From an uncultured Ruminococcus sp. (GTDB lineage: Bacteria; Bacillota; Clostridia; Oscillospirales; Acutalibacteraceae), in NCBI GenBank assembly GCA_946414115.1, contig CAMKNF010000028.1, forward strand, positions 1 through 15,622: 15,622 nucleotides of DNA, read 5' to 3'. Positions within the stretch are counted from its first letter, which is position 1; each line of letters starts with the position of its first letter. The notes beneath the pieces are model-generated. The model saw only the letters and a program-made list of their open reading frames with translations, made no database searches and was not told the DNA's origin. Below are positions 1-6,991 of the stretch, piece by piece. The position numbers and the translations under genes are program-made.

Positions 1-518
1 AAATCCAAAATGCTCTGCGGAAGTTTTAAAAGTCTTAACGAGTTTGCAATTGCCGGACGGGATTTTCCTACCGACTGTGCAACCTCTTCCTGTGAAAAGC
101 CGTGCTCGTCAATCAGTACCTGATAGCCGAGTGCCTCTTCAATCGGGGTTAAGTCCTCACGCTGGAGATTTTCAATCAGCGCAATTTCCATTGTTTCTGT
201 GTCGCCCAGCTCCCTTATAATTACTGGAACTTCCGTTATTCCCGCCATTCTGCAAGCCCTGTAACGTCTTTCGCCTGCTACAATCTGATAACCGCCGAGT
301 GGCAACGGACGTACAAGCAACGGCTGAAGAAGTCCGTGCTTTGAAATGCTTTCCGCAAGCTCGCTTAAAGCTTTTTCGTCAAACTCTTTTCTCGGCTGTG
401 AACGGTTCGGCTCAATTTCGGAAATTTTCAGCGTAACGCTTCCGTTGTTGTCCTCACTATCGTTTTCTATAAATATGGCGTTCAGCCCTTTGCCGAGTCC
501 GCCTAATTTTTTAGCCAT
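1..518 (-). CDS. parB: ParB/Spo0J chromosome partitioning protein, 3' part cut off by window edge
   Basis: This is a centromere-binding CTPase that loads at parS, spreads along DNA and works with ParA in origin segregation. About 172 residues are visible from the ATG at 516-518; the C-terminal dimer domain lies outside the window. The N-terminus has the lysine/glycine-rich ParA-stimulating segment (MAKKLGGLGKGLNAIF). It is followed by the ParB N-domain with the arginine patch and CTP-binding motif GERRYRACRMAG, then ENLQREDL, and the start of the helix-turn-helix (FSQEEVAQSVGKSRPAIANS). The start codon overlaps the parA stop (ATGGCTAA), so the two are translationally coupled. It is the second ParB-family protein here; its place directly after parA and its canonical N-terminus make it the Spo0J orthologue rather than Noc. 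Confidence 0.95.
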   Translation of the reverse strand, partial: MAKKLGGLGKGLNAIFIENDSEDNNGSVTLKISEIEPNRSQPRKEFDEKALSELAESISKHGLLQPLLVRPLPLGGYQIVAGERRYRACRMAGITEVPVIIRELGDTETMEIALIENLQREDLTPIEEALGYQVLIDEHGFSQEEVAQSVGKSRPAIANSLRLLKLPQSILD

Positions 519-1284
519 TGTGTCGCTCCTTTGCAATAATTTCCTTTGACATTTCCATATAAGACTGACTGCCCTTGCAGGATTTGTCGTAGTAGATTAC
601 GGGCATACCAAAGCTGGGTGCTTCCGAAAGTCTTACGCCTCTCGGAATGACGGTCTTTAACACCTTACCGGGGAAGAACTTTTTGACCTCGTTTACTACC
701 TGCTGTGTAAGATTCAGTCTGCCGTCATACATTGTAAGCAGAACGCCCTCAAGCTCAATTGAGTAGTTGTACTGGCGCTTGATTCGCCTTACTGTGTTCA
801 TAAGCTGTGACAGTCCTTCAAGTGCATAATATTCGCACTGAATCGGAACTAAAAACGTGTCTGCAACGGTGAGTGCGTTTGCGGTAATCAGTCCGAGTGA
901 CGGAGGACAGTCGATGATTATGTAATCGTAATACTGCTTAATCGGAAGGAGTGCATTTTTGAGCAGTGCTTCACGGTGGCTTTTCTCTGCAATTTCAAGC
1001 TCTGCCGCCGCCAAGTCAAGGCTTGACGGAAGAATGTGCAGATTTTCATAAGGCGTTGTGAGAACGCACTGTTCAGCCTTTGCCCCCTCAACTAAAATGT
1101 CGTATGTCGAAAATTTTACCTTGCTCTTGTCAATTGCAACGCCGCTTGTTGCATTTCCCTGCGGGTCTGCGTCAACAAGCAGAGTCTTTTTGCCCTGTGC
1201 GCCAAGACAAGCCGCAAGATTAACGGCGGTTGTGGTTTTTCCTACACCGCCCTTTTGGTTTGATATTGCTATAATTTTTGCCAA
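511..1284 (-). CDS. parA: ParA/Soj chromosome partitioning ATPase
   Basis: This is a deviant-Walker ParA ATPase, about 257 residues, which binds DNA nonspecifically when ATP-bound and is stimulated by ParB. Visible motifs are the Walker A KGGVGKTT (residues 11-18), the A' motif DADPQGN (38-44) and the Walker B DCPPSLG (about 125-131). I chose the TTG at 1282-1284 as start. An AAGGTGA Shine-Dalgarno lies about 5 bases upstream, and the protein then begins MAKIIAISNQ, the usual Soj N-terminus. A longer reading from a GTG at 1291-1293 would overlap that ribosome site and add three residues. The stop overlaps the parB start by 8 bases. A promoter with an extended -10 lies at about 1333-1338, and a consensus parS lies 127 bases upstream. 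Confidence 0.95.
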   Translation of the reverse strand: MAKIIAISNQKGGVGKTTTAVNLAACLGAQGKKTLLVDADPQGNATSGVAIDKSKVKFSTYDILVEGAKAEQCVLTTPYENLHILPSSLDLAAAELEIAEKSHREALLKNALLPIKQYYDYIIIDCPPSLGLITANALTVADTFLVPIQCEYYALEGLSQLMNTVRRIKRQYNYSIELEGVLLTMYDGRLNLTQQVVNEVKKFFPGKVLKTVIPRGVRLSEAPSFGMPVIYYDKSCKGSQSYMEMSKEIIAKERHNG

Positions 1285-1332
1285 AAAAATCACCTTAAAA
1301 TTTAATTAATGGCGTATTGATAATACTTTAAA

Positions 1333-1361
1333 ATTATATCATATTTATCTTGTGTTTTAAA
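1333..1361 (-). promoter_or_regulatory. Probable parAB promoter
   Basis: The minus strand has TGATATAAT (extended -10, TATAAT at 1333-1338) about 50 bases upstream of the parA start. The -35 region is poor (TTTAAA at 17-base spacing), so the extended -10 probably carries the activity. The parS site at 1411-1426 lies just upstream, so ParB could influence this promoter; that is inference. Confidence 0.5.
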
Positions 1362-1410
1362 GCATATTTTGAAAAAATAATGAGATTTTTTAATTGTCTG
1401 ACATATAAAT

Positions 1411-1426
1411 TGTTTCACGTGAAACA
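1411..1426. other. parS centromere site
   Basis: TGTTTCACGTGAAACA is a perfect 16-bp palindrome and an exact match to the Firmicutes parS consensus bound by ParB/Spo0J. It lies in the noc-parA intergenic region, upstream of the parA promoter. A second identical site lies in mnmG. Confidence 0.95.
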
Positions 1427-1459
1427 TTTCGGATTTTCAACTTTCAATTTATCAACGCA

Positions 1460-1487
1460 AAAAGCCGTACATTTCTGTACGGCTTTT
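1460..1487. terminator. Bidirectional intrinsic terminator after noc
   Basis: A perfect 12-bp stem AAAAGCCGTACA with a 4-base loop, flanked by A and T runs on both sides, gives a terminator readable on either strand. On the minus strand it would end the rsmG/noc transcript about 100 bases past the noc stop and insulate parAB. Confidence 0.75.
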
Positions 1488-1526
1488 CGCAAGGGGTTTA
1501 GATAAGGAAATGGGTATGAGTGGAAC

Positions 1527-1580
1527 GGATGCTTTCGCATCCAACTGGAAAGTAATTTGATGGGTGCAATAAACTGCACC
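1527..1580. other. Two small hairpins downstream of noc
   Basis: Two perfect 6-bp stems follow the noc stop on the minus strand: GGTGCA (1563-1568) with TGCACC (1575-1580), and GGATGC (1527-1532) with GCATCC (1537-1542) around a TTTC/GAAA tetraloop. No T run follows either, so they look like 3'-end RNA structures rather than terminators. Confidence 0.4.
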
Positions 1581-1583
1581 GAA

Positions 1584-2411
1584 TTAAGCAGATTTTTCTT
1601 CGTCAGTTATTTGCTTTTTGGGAATTCGTATTGTGTATTCGATAAAATTGTCTGTATCGGTTTTGTCCGATTGTGCGTCTATTCCCGCAAGACGCATTGT
1701 ATCAATAGCTTTATTGATTGTGTTTACAAATATTCTGACGTCCTTTATCACCGCTTTACTTGTGCCCTGTTTTTTGTTGTTTTTAGGGCTTGAATTTAGC
1801 ATCAGATTTATAAGGTTTTCTGACTGCTGTACGTTTAGGTTTTCGGAGATGATTTTCGAGAGAGCCTCTCGCCTTGCACCTTCATCGCCGAGCTTTAACA
1901 GCGCTCTTGCGTGGCGTTCGCTCAGACCTGCGTTTTCAATCCATTCCTGCTCTTCATATGTAAGTCTTAACAAACGGAGCTTGTTTGCAATTGTGGACTG
2001 CGTTTTGCCGAGCTTGACAGCCGCCTCCTGCTGGGTCAATCCGTATCTGCGTATCAGTCTTGAAACTCCACGAGCTTCCTCGAACATTCCGAGGTCGCTT
2101 CGTTGGAGATTTTCAAGGAGAGCATATACTGCCGACTCTTTTTCAGAGCACTTGATTACTATGCAGGGAACTTTCCGAAGTCCTGCCATTACGGAAGCAC
2201 GAAGCCGCCTTTCACCTGCTATCAGCTCATATTCCGTAGCGCTCACCTTTCTAACGGTAAGGGGTTGAAGAATACCGTTTTCGGCAATTGACTGCGACAG
2301 AGCGTTGAGGTCTTCTTCATTGAAAACCTTTCTGGGCTGGGCTTTGTTAGGTCTGATTTTTATAATCGGTATGTCAGAGATTTTGTTTTCATTTTTTAAT
2401 ATAAAATTCAA
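1584..2411 (-). CDS. noc: Second ParB-family DNA-binding protein, probably nucleoid occlusion protein Noc
   Basis: This is a 275-residue ParB/Noc family protein. It has the arginine/CTP-binding motif GERRLRASVMAG (from residue 66), ENLQRSDL (100-107) and a helix-turn-helix around 127-150 (LTQQEAAVKLGKTQSTIAN). The C-terminal region has a basic, dimerisation-like segment. In Bacillus the gene between rsmG and soj is noc, a ParB paralogue that blocks division over the nucleoid, and the position here is the same. Whether it acts as Noc or as another ParB cannot be decided from sequence, and no Noc-type ATTTCCCGGGAAAT site was seen in the window. The start is a TTG at 2409-2411 with a weak ribosome site. 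An in-frame stop lies 36 bases upstream and no early ATG is available, so the start is less certain than the identity. Confidence 0.85.
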   Translation of the reverse strand: MNFILKNENKISDIPIIKIRPNKAQPRKVFNEEDLNALSQSIAENGILQPLTVRKVSATEYELIAGERRLRASVMAGLRKVPCIVIKCSEKESAVYALLENLQRSDLGMFEEARGVSRLIRRYGLTQQEAAVKLGKTQSTIANKLRLLRLTYEEQEWIENAGLSERHARALLKLGDEGARREALSKIISENLNVQQSENLINLMLNSSPKNNKKQGTSKAVIKDVRIFVNTINKAIDTMRLAGIDAQSDKTDTDNFIEYTIRIPKKQITDEEKSA

Positions 2412-2461
2412 ACCTAATCGCCCCGTGTCCTCATTTGTCCTTCAGGGGTTGTCCCTGTACT

Positions 2462-2490
2462 ATTATAATAACACTTTGCCTGTGCGATGT
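2462..2490 (-). promoter_or_regulatory. Possible noc promoter
   Basis: The minus strand has TATTATAAT (TATAAT at 2462-2467) about 50 bases before the noc TTG. No recognisable -35 exists at 16-18 bases, so this is a weak call. It lies downstream of the rsmG terminator, where noc would need its own promoter. Confidence 0.35.
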
Positions 2491-2575
2491 GTGTCGGTTT
2501 GTGAGCAACTTTTTTATATAGTTTTGGTAAAAAATGGTAATTTATTAAAATATTTGTCGAACCATCTTTACAATA

Positions 2576-2601
2576 GAAAAAGGACAGCGTTTTGCTGTCC
2601 T
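2576..2601 (-). terminator. Intrinsic terminator after rsmG
   Basis: The minus strand has a GGACAGC / GCTGTCC stem (extended by one A-T pair) with a 5-base loop, followed by a run of five T (complement of 2576-2580). It starts 5 bases after the rsmG stop and separates the mnmG-rsmG transcript from noc-parA-parB. Confidence 0.85.
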
Positions 2602-2605
2602 CAAT

Positions 2606-3319
2606 TTATAATGGTTTTGCTTTTATCTTGCCGTAGCTTCTCGGGTACTTGTCGGGAGTTGGTGCAATCTTTTCGATCTCAACAATTGTCCTTTCTCCGC
2701 CTTCGAGTGCAAGTGAGAAGGAGTGAATGTTTTTGATTTTTCCTCCGAGCGTCTGAATTGCCTTTCTGCCGTCTGTAATTTCATTTTCAGCGTCAGGACC
2801 TTTGAGAGCTATAAAGCTTCCGCTCAATCTTGTGTACGGCAAGCAATACTCCGCAAGCACATTCATCCTTGCAACGGCACGTGAAACAACAAAGTCAAAG
2901 CTTTCTCTTAAATCAATGTCTTGTCCACCGTCCTCTGCCCTGCTGTGGATAAGCGTTGCGTCAAGCGAAAGTTCGGTTAATACTGTGTCTAAAAAGTTGA
3001 GCCGCTTTTGCAGACTGTCGAGTAAAGTCAGCCTGATGTCGGGACGAGCAATTTTCAAAACAATTCCGGGAAAGCCTGCGCCTGTGCCCACGTCGATTAT
3101 CGTCGAATTTTCGGGAATATCAACGTAATTGAACAGAGCAAGACTGTCGGCAAAGTGCTTTACTGCAACGCCCTGTTCGTCGGTTATTGCGGTTAGGTTT
3201 ATTTTTTCGTTCCATTCAACTAACAGTCTGAAATACCTTTCAAGCTGTTCAAGCTGAATGTCTGTAAGCTGAATTTTGTAGCCTGTTGTAGCCGATTTTA
3301 TAATTTCTTTTATGTCCAT
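2606..3319 (-). CDS. rsmG: 16S rRNA (guanine(527)-N7)-methyltransferase RsmG
   Basis: This is a 237-residue SAM-dependent methyltransferase that makes m7G527 in 16S rRNA; loss gives low-level streptomycin resistance in other bacteria. The glycine-rich SAM motif is VGTGAGFPG (residues 77-85), after IIDVG. The later motifs VVSRAVARMNVLAEYCLPY and FIALKGP are typical of GidB. Length matches the family. It starts with ATG 12 bases after the mnmG stop, with a GGGTGA ribosome site, so the two are cotranscribed as in most Firmicutes. A strong terminator follows. Confidence 0.95.
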   Translation of the reverse strand: MDIKEIIKSATTGYKIQLTDIQLEQLERYFRLLVEWNEKINLTAITDEQGVAVKHFADSLALFNYVDIPENSTIIDVGTGAGFPGIVLKIARPDIRLTLLDSLQKRLNFLDTVLTELSLDATLIHSRAEDGGQDIDLRESFDFVVSRAVARMNVLAEYCLPYTRLSGSFIALKGPDAENEITDGRKAIQTLGGKIKNIHSFSLALEGGERTIVEIEKIAPTPDKYPRSYGKIKAKPL

Positions 3320-3331
3320 TACGTCACCCGA

Positions 3332-5200
3332 TTATTTATTCTGCGCAAGCCAAATCAGCAGAACGCTGATGTCGGCAGGCGATACGCCCGATATTCTTGA
3401 TGCCTGACCGATGTTTAATGGCTTGATTTTATTGAGCTTTTCCTGTGCCTCAAGGCGCAAGCCTTTGATTTCACGATAGTCAAAGTCCTTTGGCAAAAGC
3501 TTTGTTTCAAGCTTTCTCATCTGCTCAACCTGCTTTAGCTGTTTCTGAATATATCCCTCGTACTTAATTTCAATTTCAACCTGTTCAAATATGTTCGGGT
3601 CGAGGTCGGGACGGTCAGTATCAACTGTTTTAAGCTCTTCGTAGCCAAGCTGTGGGCGTTTGAGCAAATCAATCAGACGAACGCCTGTTGTAATTTCAGA
3701 TGTTTCACGTGAAACAAGTATATTGTTTACTTCCTCAGTCGGTGCAATTACAGTTGACTTAAGTCGCTTGATTTCGGCTTTCTTCTGCTCCTGCTTTCTG
3801 AGAAATTTATTGTAACGTTCTTCGCTGATAAGTCCGATTTCGTATCCGAGGGGGGTGAGCCTTTCGTCGGCGTTGTCCTGACGGAGCACAAGCCTGTACT
3901 CACTTCTGGAAGTCATCATTCTGTACGGCTCGTTTGCACCCTTTGTCACAAGGTCATCAACAAGTGTACCTATATAGGAATTGTCACGTGTGAAAATTAT
4001 CTGTTCTCTGCCAAGCACCTTTAGTGCGGCGTTGATTCCGGCAACAAGTCCCTGTGCGGCGGCTTCCTCGTAGCCAGAACTGCCGTTGAACTGCCCTGCA
4101 CCATAGAGATTCGGAAAATCCTTAAATTCAAGCGTTGCGTTCATAGCAAGCGGGTCAACGCAGTCGTATTCAATCGCATACGCAGGGCGCATAATTACGC
4201 AGTGCTCAAGACCTTTGATTGTGCGGTAAAATTTGAGCTGAACTTCCTCTGGTAGTGAGGAGCTCATTCCCTGCAAGTACATTTCCTCTGTGCCTAAACC
4301 GCAAGGTTCAATGAAAAGCTGATGACGGGGCTTGTCCTTAAAGCGCATAATCTTGTCCTCAAAACTCGGACAGTAGCGAGGACCTACGCCCTCAATTCTA
4401 CCTGCGTAAAGCGGTGAGCGGTGGATATTTTCAAGAATAACCTGCTTTGTGTCGTCATTTGTCCAGCTGATGTGGCAGTCTACCTTGTTTTCGCCGAGAT
4501 TTTCGGTTTCGTAGGAAAACGGCTGTGGCGGCTCGTCGCCCTTCTGCACTTCAAGCTCCGAGAAGTCAATGGAGCTTTTGAGCACTCTTGCAGGAGTGCC
4601 AGTCTTGAAACGGCGAAGCGGAAGACCGAGATTTTTAAGGCTTTTGCCAAGCTCCGTTGCAGGGAAAATTCCGTCGGGACCGCTTTCGTAGGAAACCTCA
4701 CCTACGAAAATTCTTCCGCCGAGGTATGTGCCTGTCGCAATGATGACAGCCTTGCACTCGTAAACAGCAAGCATTCTTGTAGTAAGGATATAGCCGTTTT
4801 CGGACTTCTGAATATCTGTAATTTCGGCCTGACGAAGTTCAAGATTTTCCTGCAACTCGAGCTTGTGCTTCATAGTGTCGGAGTATTTGCGCCTGTCAAT
4901 CTGCGCACGGAGCGAATGAACAGCAGGACCTTTGCCACGATTTAACATACGTGACTGCAAGAAACATTCGTCGGCAGTCTTGCCCATCTCGCCGCCGAGA
5001 GCGTCAATCTCACGCACAAGATGTCCCTTTGCAGTTCCTCCGATTGATGGATTGCAGGGACAGTTGCCGACAGCGTCCATATTTATTGTAAAAATCGCAG
5101 TTTTACAGCCGAGCCGTGCAGACGCAAGAGCGGCTTCAATTCCGGCGTGACCTGCCCCGATAACGGCAACGTCATAATTGCCTGCAAAATAAGTTGTCAT
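3332..5200 (-). CDS. mnmG: tRNA uridine-5-carboxymethylaminomethyl(34) synthesis enzyme MnmG (GidA)
   Basis: This is a 622-residue FAD-dependent partner of MnmE. The complex installs the (carboxymethyl)aminomethyl group on wobble U34 of certain tRNAs. Visible are the Rossmann motif GAGHAG (15-20), CNPSIGG (49-55) and the second FAD segment IIATGTYLGG. The catalytic cysteine is in GPRYCPSF (C277, same position as in E. coli). The C-terminal ISGVSPADISVLLIWL segment binds MnmE and tRNA. The ATG is preceded by GGGG at a suitable distance. A perfect parS palindrome (3701-3716) is embedded in codons for the VSRETSE segment near residue 497. The upstream intergenic gap is filled by a dispersed repeat (5219-5372). 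Confidence 0.97.
   Translation of the reverse strand: MTTYFAGNYDVAVIGAGHAGIEAALASARLGCKTAIFTINMDAVGNCPCNPSIGGTAKGHLVREIDALGGEMGKTADECFLQSRMLNRGKGPAVHSLRAQIDRRKYSDTMKHKLELQENLELRQAEITDIQKSENGYILTTRMLAVYECKAVIIATGTYLGGRIFVGEVSYESGPDGIFPATELGKSLKNLGLPLRRFKTGTPARVLKSSIDFSELEVQKGDEPPQPFSYETENLGENKVDCHISWTNDDTKQVILENIHRSPLYAGRIEGVGPRYCPSFEDKIMRFKDKPRHQLFIEPCGLGTEEMYLQGMSSSLPEEVQLKFYRTIKGLEHCVIMRPAYAIEYDCVDPLAMNATLEFKDFPNLYGAGQFNGSSGYEEAAAQGLVAGINAALKVLGREQIIFTRDNSYIGTLVDDLVTKGANEPYRMMTSRSEYRLVLRQDNADERLTPLGYEIGLISEERYNKFLRKQEQKKAEIKRLKSTVIAPTEEVNNILVSRETSEITTGVRLIDLLKRPQLGYEELKTVDTDRPDLDPNIFEQVEIEIKYEGYIQKQLKQVEQMRKLETKLLPKDFDYREIKGLRLEAQEKLNKIKPLNIGQASRISGVSPADISVLLIWLAQNK
3701..3716. other. parS centromere site inside mnmG
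   Basis: TGTTTCACGTGAAACA is an exact copy of the site at 1411-1426. It lies in the coding sequence for a linker-like part of MnmG, spelled by codons for V-S-R-E-T. Embedding of parS in genes near the origin is common in Firmicutes. Confidence 0.93.
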
Positions 5201-5218
5201 AAAATCAACCCCAGTTAG

Positions 5219-5372
5219 TATAATTCGGAATTCTGAATGCGTAATTCGGAATTAATAATAAATTATAACGTATAAATAAAAACGTAACCGATGTATAAAC
5301 TTAAAAGTCGGGCTACCATTCTATTCTCACAAACTAATCCTTAGGCTCGGATTGCGTGTCGAGGCACTCGAC
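5219..5372. repeat. Dispersed modular intergenic repeat, copy A
   Basis: This fills the mnmE-mnmG gap. One end is built from short AATTCGGAAT / GCGTAATTCGG units. The middle (ACGTAACCGATGTATAAACT, then AAAAGTCGGGCTACC) matches the middle of copy C at 11686-11897 with substitutions. The other end is the palindrome GTCGAGGCACTCGAC (5358-5372), which shares its last base with the mnmE stop codon. A TATAAT on the minus strand within the element (about 5260) might help transcribe mnmG, but no good -35 is visible. Confidence 0.6.
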
Positions 5373-6739
5373 TATTTTCCAACACAGAAGTTGTGGAATA
5401 CCCTATCGATTACCTCGTCGCTTGTCTTTTCGCCTGTCAGCTCAAGCAATTCCGAAATTGCGTCCTCAAGTGAAACCGTTACAGCGTCAAACGTCATTCC
5501 CATTGATAATGCGTTTTCAGCCTCTTTAATTGAGTTAAGCGCATTGCTGACCGCTAACCTCTGACGTTCGTTAGATAATATTCCCTCACTCGGATTGAGG
5601 TTTGCTGTGCCTGCAATTTCTTCAACTGCTTTTACAAGCTCCTCGTGTCCTTCGCCGTTTACGGCTGAAATATATACTATCTTGCTAATATTATCTGAAA
5701 TATAGCTTATATCAAGCTTTTGTTCAAGGTCGGTCTTGTTGATAATCGCAATTGACGGAACGTCCTTTGCAGACTCAAGCAACGCCTTGTCCTCCTCGTC
5801 AAGCTCACGGCTGTTGTCAAAAACAGCAAGCAGAAGTCCGCATTGTGTAAGGCGTTTTCTTGCTCGGTCAACGCCGATTTTTTCAACAGCGTCCTCGGTT
5901 TCACGCAAGCCTGCCGTGTCGCTCAACCGCAGAATAACGTCGCCGACAAGAACAGTGTCCTCAACAATATCCCTCGTCGTGCCCGGAATGTCGGTAACAA
6001 TGCTCTTCTCACAACCCGACAGCAGATTCATAAGCGTGCTTTTCCCTACGTTCGGCTTGCCTGCGATTACCGTGTCTATTCCCTGCTTGACCGCTTGCCC
6101 GCTGTCATAGCTTGCAAGGAGCTTTTCGAGAGCCGTAACGGAATTTTTGCATGTGTCGGAAATCATATCGTCAGTGACCTCGGCGATATCCTCCTCGGGG
6201 TAGTCCGCCCAGGCAGAAAGGTGAGAAACAAGCGAAAGCAAATCATTCTTAACACCGTCAATTTTTTTGCGTAGTGCACCGTCCTTGACAAAAAGAGCGG
6301 CTCTGGCGGCTGATTTGCTTTTTGCGCTGATTAAGTCAATTAGAGACTCTGCCTCGGTGAGGTCGATTTTGCCGTTGAGGAATGCACGTTTTGTAAACTC
6401 ACCAGCCTGCGCAGGATATGCGCCTGCCGAAAGTGCGGCACGAAGAACCTGTTTAGTCAGGTAAATTCCGCCGTGGCACGAAAGCTCGACAACATCCTCG
6501 CCTGTGTAGCTGTGCGGCGCACGAAAGACGAGCGCAACAGCCTCGTCAATTTCTTCGCCGTTGTGACAGATTTTGCCGAAAGCGGCTGTGTAGCCTTTCA
6601 TCTCGGTTATTTTTTTATTATTAATATTTTTAAAAATTCTGTCGGCAATTTCAAGGGCTTTTTCACCCGAAATTCTGATAACGCCGATTCCGCCCTCGCC
6701 CTGTGCGGTGCTGATGGCGGCAATAGTTTTTTCGTTCAT
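5372..6739 (-). CDS. mnmE: tRNA modification GTPase MnmE (TrmE/ThdF)
   Basis: This is a 455-residue GTPase that partners MnmG in wobble U34 modification of tRNA. The N-terminal tetrahydrofolate-binding domain covers roughly residues 1-120. A helical domain surrounds the inserted G domain, which has GKPNVGKS (227-234), GTTRD (253-257), DTAG (274-277) and NKTD (334-337). The protein ends with the family's catalytic C-terminal motif FCVGK (C452). Length is standard. The ATG is preceded by GGTGA at short spacing. The gene stands alone: jag upstream ends at a terminator 221 bases away, and mnmG follows after a 171-base repeat-filled gap. The stop codon abuts the GTCGAG palindrome. Confidence 0.97.
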   Translation of the reverse strand: MNEKTIAAISTAQGEGGIGVIRISGEKALEIADRIFKNINNKKITEMKGYTAAFGKICHNGEEIDEAVALVFRAPHSYTGEDVVELSCHGGIYLTKQVLRAALSAGAYPAQAGEFTKRAFLNGKIDLTEAESLIDLISAKSKSAARAALFVKDGALRKKIDGVKNDLLSLVSHLSAWADYPEEDIAEVTDDMISDTCKNSVTALEKLLASYDSGQAVKQGIDTVIAGKPNVGKSTLMNLLSGCEKSIVTDIPGTTRDIVEDTVLVGDVILRLSDTAGLRETEDAVEKIGVDRARKRLTQCGLLLAVFDNSRELDEEDKALLESAKDVPSIAIINKTDLEQKLDISYISDNISKIVYISAVNGEGHEELVKAVEEIAGTANLNPSEGILSNERQRLAVSNALNSIKEAENALSMGMTFDAVTVSLEDAISELLELTGEKTSDEVIDRVFHNFCVGK

Positions 6740-6744
6740 AGTTC

Positions 6745-6815
6745 ACCATTTTAATTCGGAATTCGGAATGCGTAATTCGGAATTAATGGGCTGTCGAGTA
6801 CCTCAACACGCAAAT
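6745..6815. repeat. Dispersed modular intergenic repeat, short copy B
   Basis: AATTCGG / GCGTAATTCGG units (6751-6785) are followed by GTCGAGTACCTCAACACGCA (from 6793). The latter matches, on the opposite strand, the GTCGAGTGCCTCGACACGCA block after mnmE. The central part present in copies A, C and D is absent. Confidence 0.5.
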
Positions 6816-6842
6816 CTCCGAATCAATATTTTAATAATATAG

Positions 6843-6922
6843 TGTAGGGAACGGTCTTGACCGTTCCGAAAGGTATAGAAGTTGGTTTTTAATAAGCGGA
6901 ACGGTCAAGACCGTTCCCTACA
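6843..6922. repeat. 80-bp perfect inverted-repeat element (MITE-like)
   Basis: Two perfectly complementary 26-base arms (6843-6868 and 6897-6922) enclose a 28-base AT-rich loop. The arms begin TGTAGGGAACGGTC, and each arm is itself nearly palindromic (GAACGGTC-TT-GACCGTTC). A single-arm relative, TGTAGGGACACGGC, is found on the minus strand at 11771-11797. No coding capacity is seen. It lies between the jag terminator and mnmE. Confidence 0.8.
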
Positions 6923-6959
6923 GATTATGTTCCGTAAAACACTGTTAATACTACAAAAT

Positions 6960-6981
6960 AAGGGCAGATTGCTCTGCCCTT
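6960..6981 (-). terminator. Intrinsic terminator of the rpmH-jag operon
   Basis: A perfect 9-bp stem AAGGGCAGA / TCTGCCCTT with a 4-base loop lies 10 bases after the jag stop. On the minus strand it is followed by ATTTTG. The other strand also has a T run (CGTTTT), so it may act both ways. Confidence 0.75.
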
Positions 6982-6991
6982 CGTTTTAAAT

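Noticed and set aside
1514..1558. 14-codon plus-strand frame starting MSGTDAFA, preceded by AAGGAAA
   Set aside because: The ribosome site is fair, but the terminator at 1460-1487 lies directly upstream, no promoter is visible, and the stretch is explained by the hairpins behind noc. Conservation would be needed to revive it.
1618..2268. 216-codon plus-strand open frame
   Set aside because: It is antisense to the noc-like gene, has no ribosome site or recognisable domain, and its composition follows from the codons of the real gene.
2944..2952. TGTGGATAA, a consensus DnaA box on the minus strand
   Set aside because: It is a single site inside the rsmG coding sequence with no neighbouring boxes or AT-rich unwinding region, so it does not support an origin here.
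4421..4945. 174-codon plus-strand open frame
   Set aside because: It lies wholly inside mnmG on the other strand and has no independent support.
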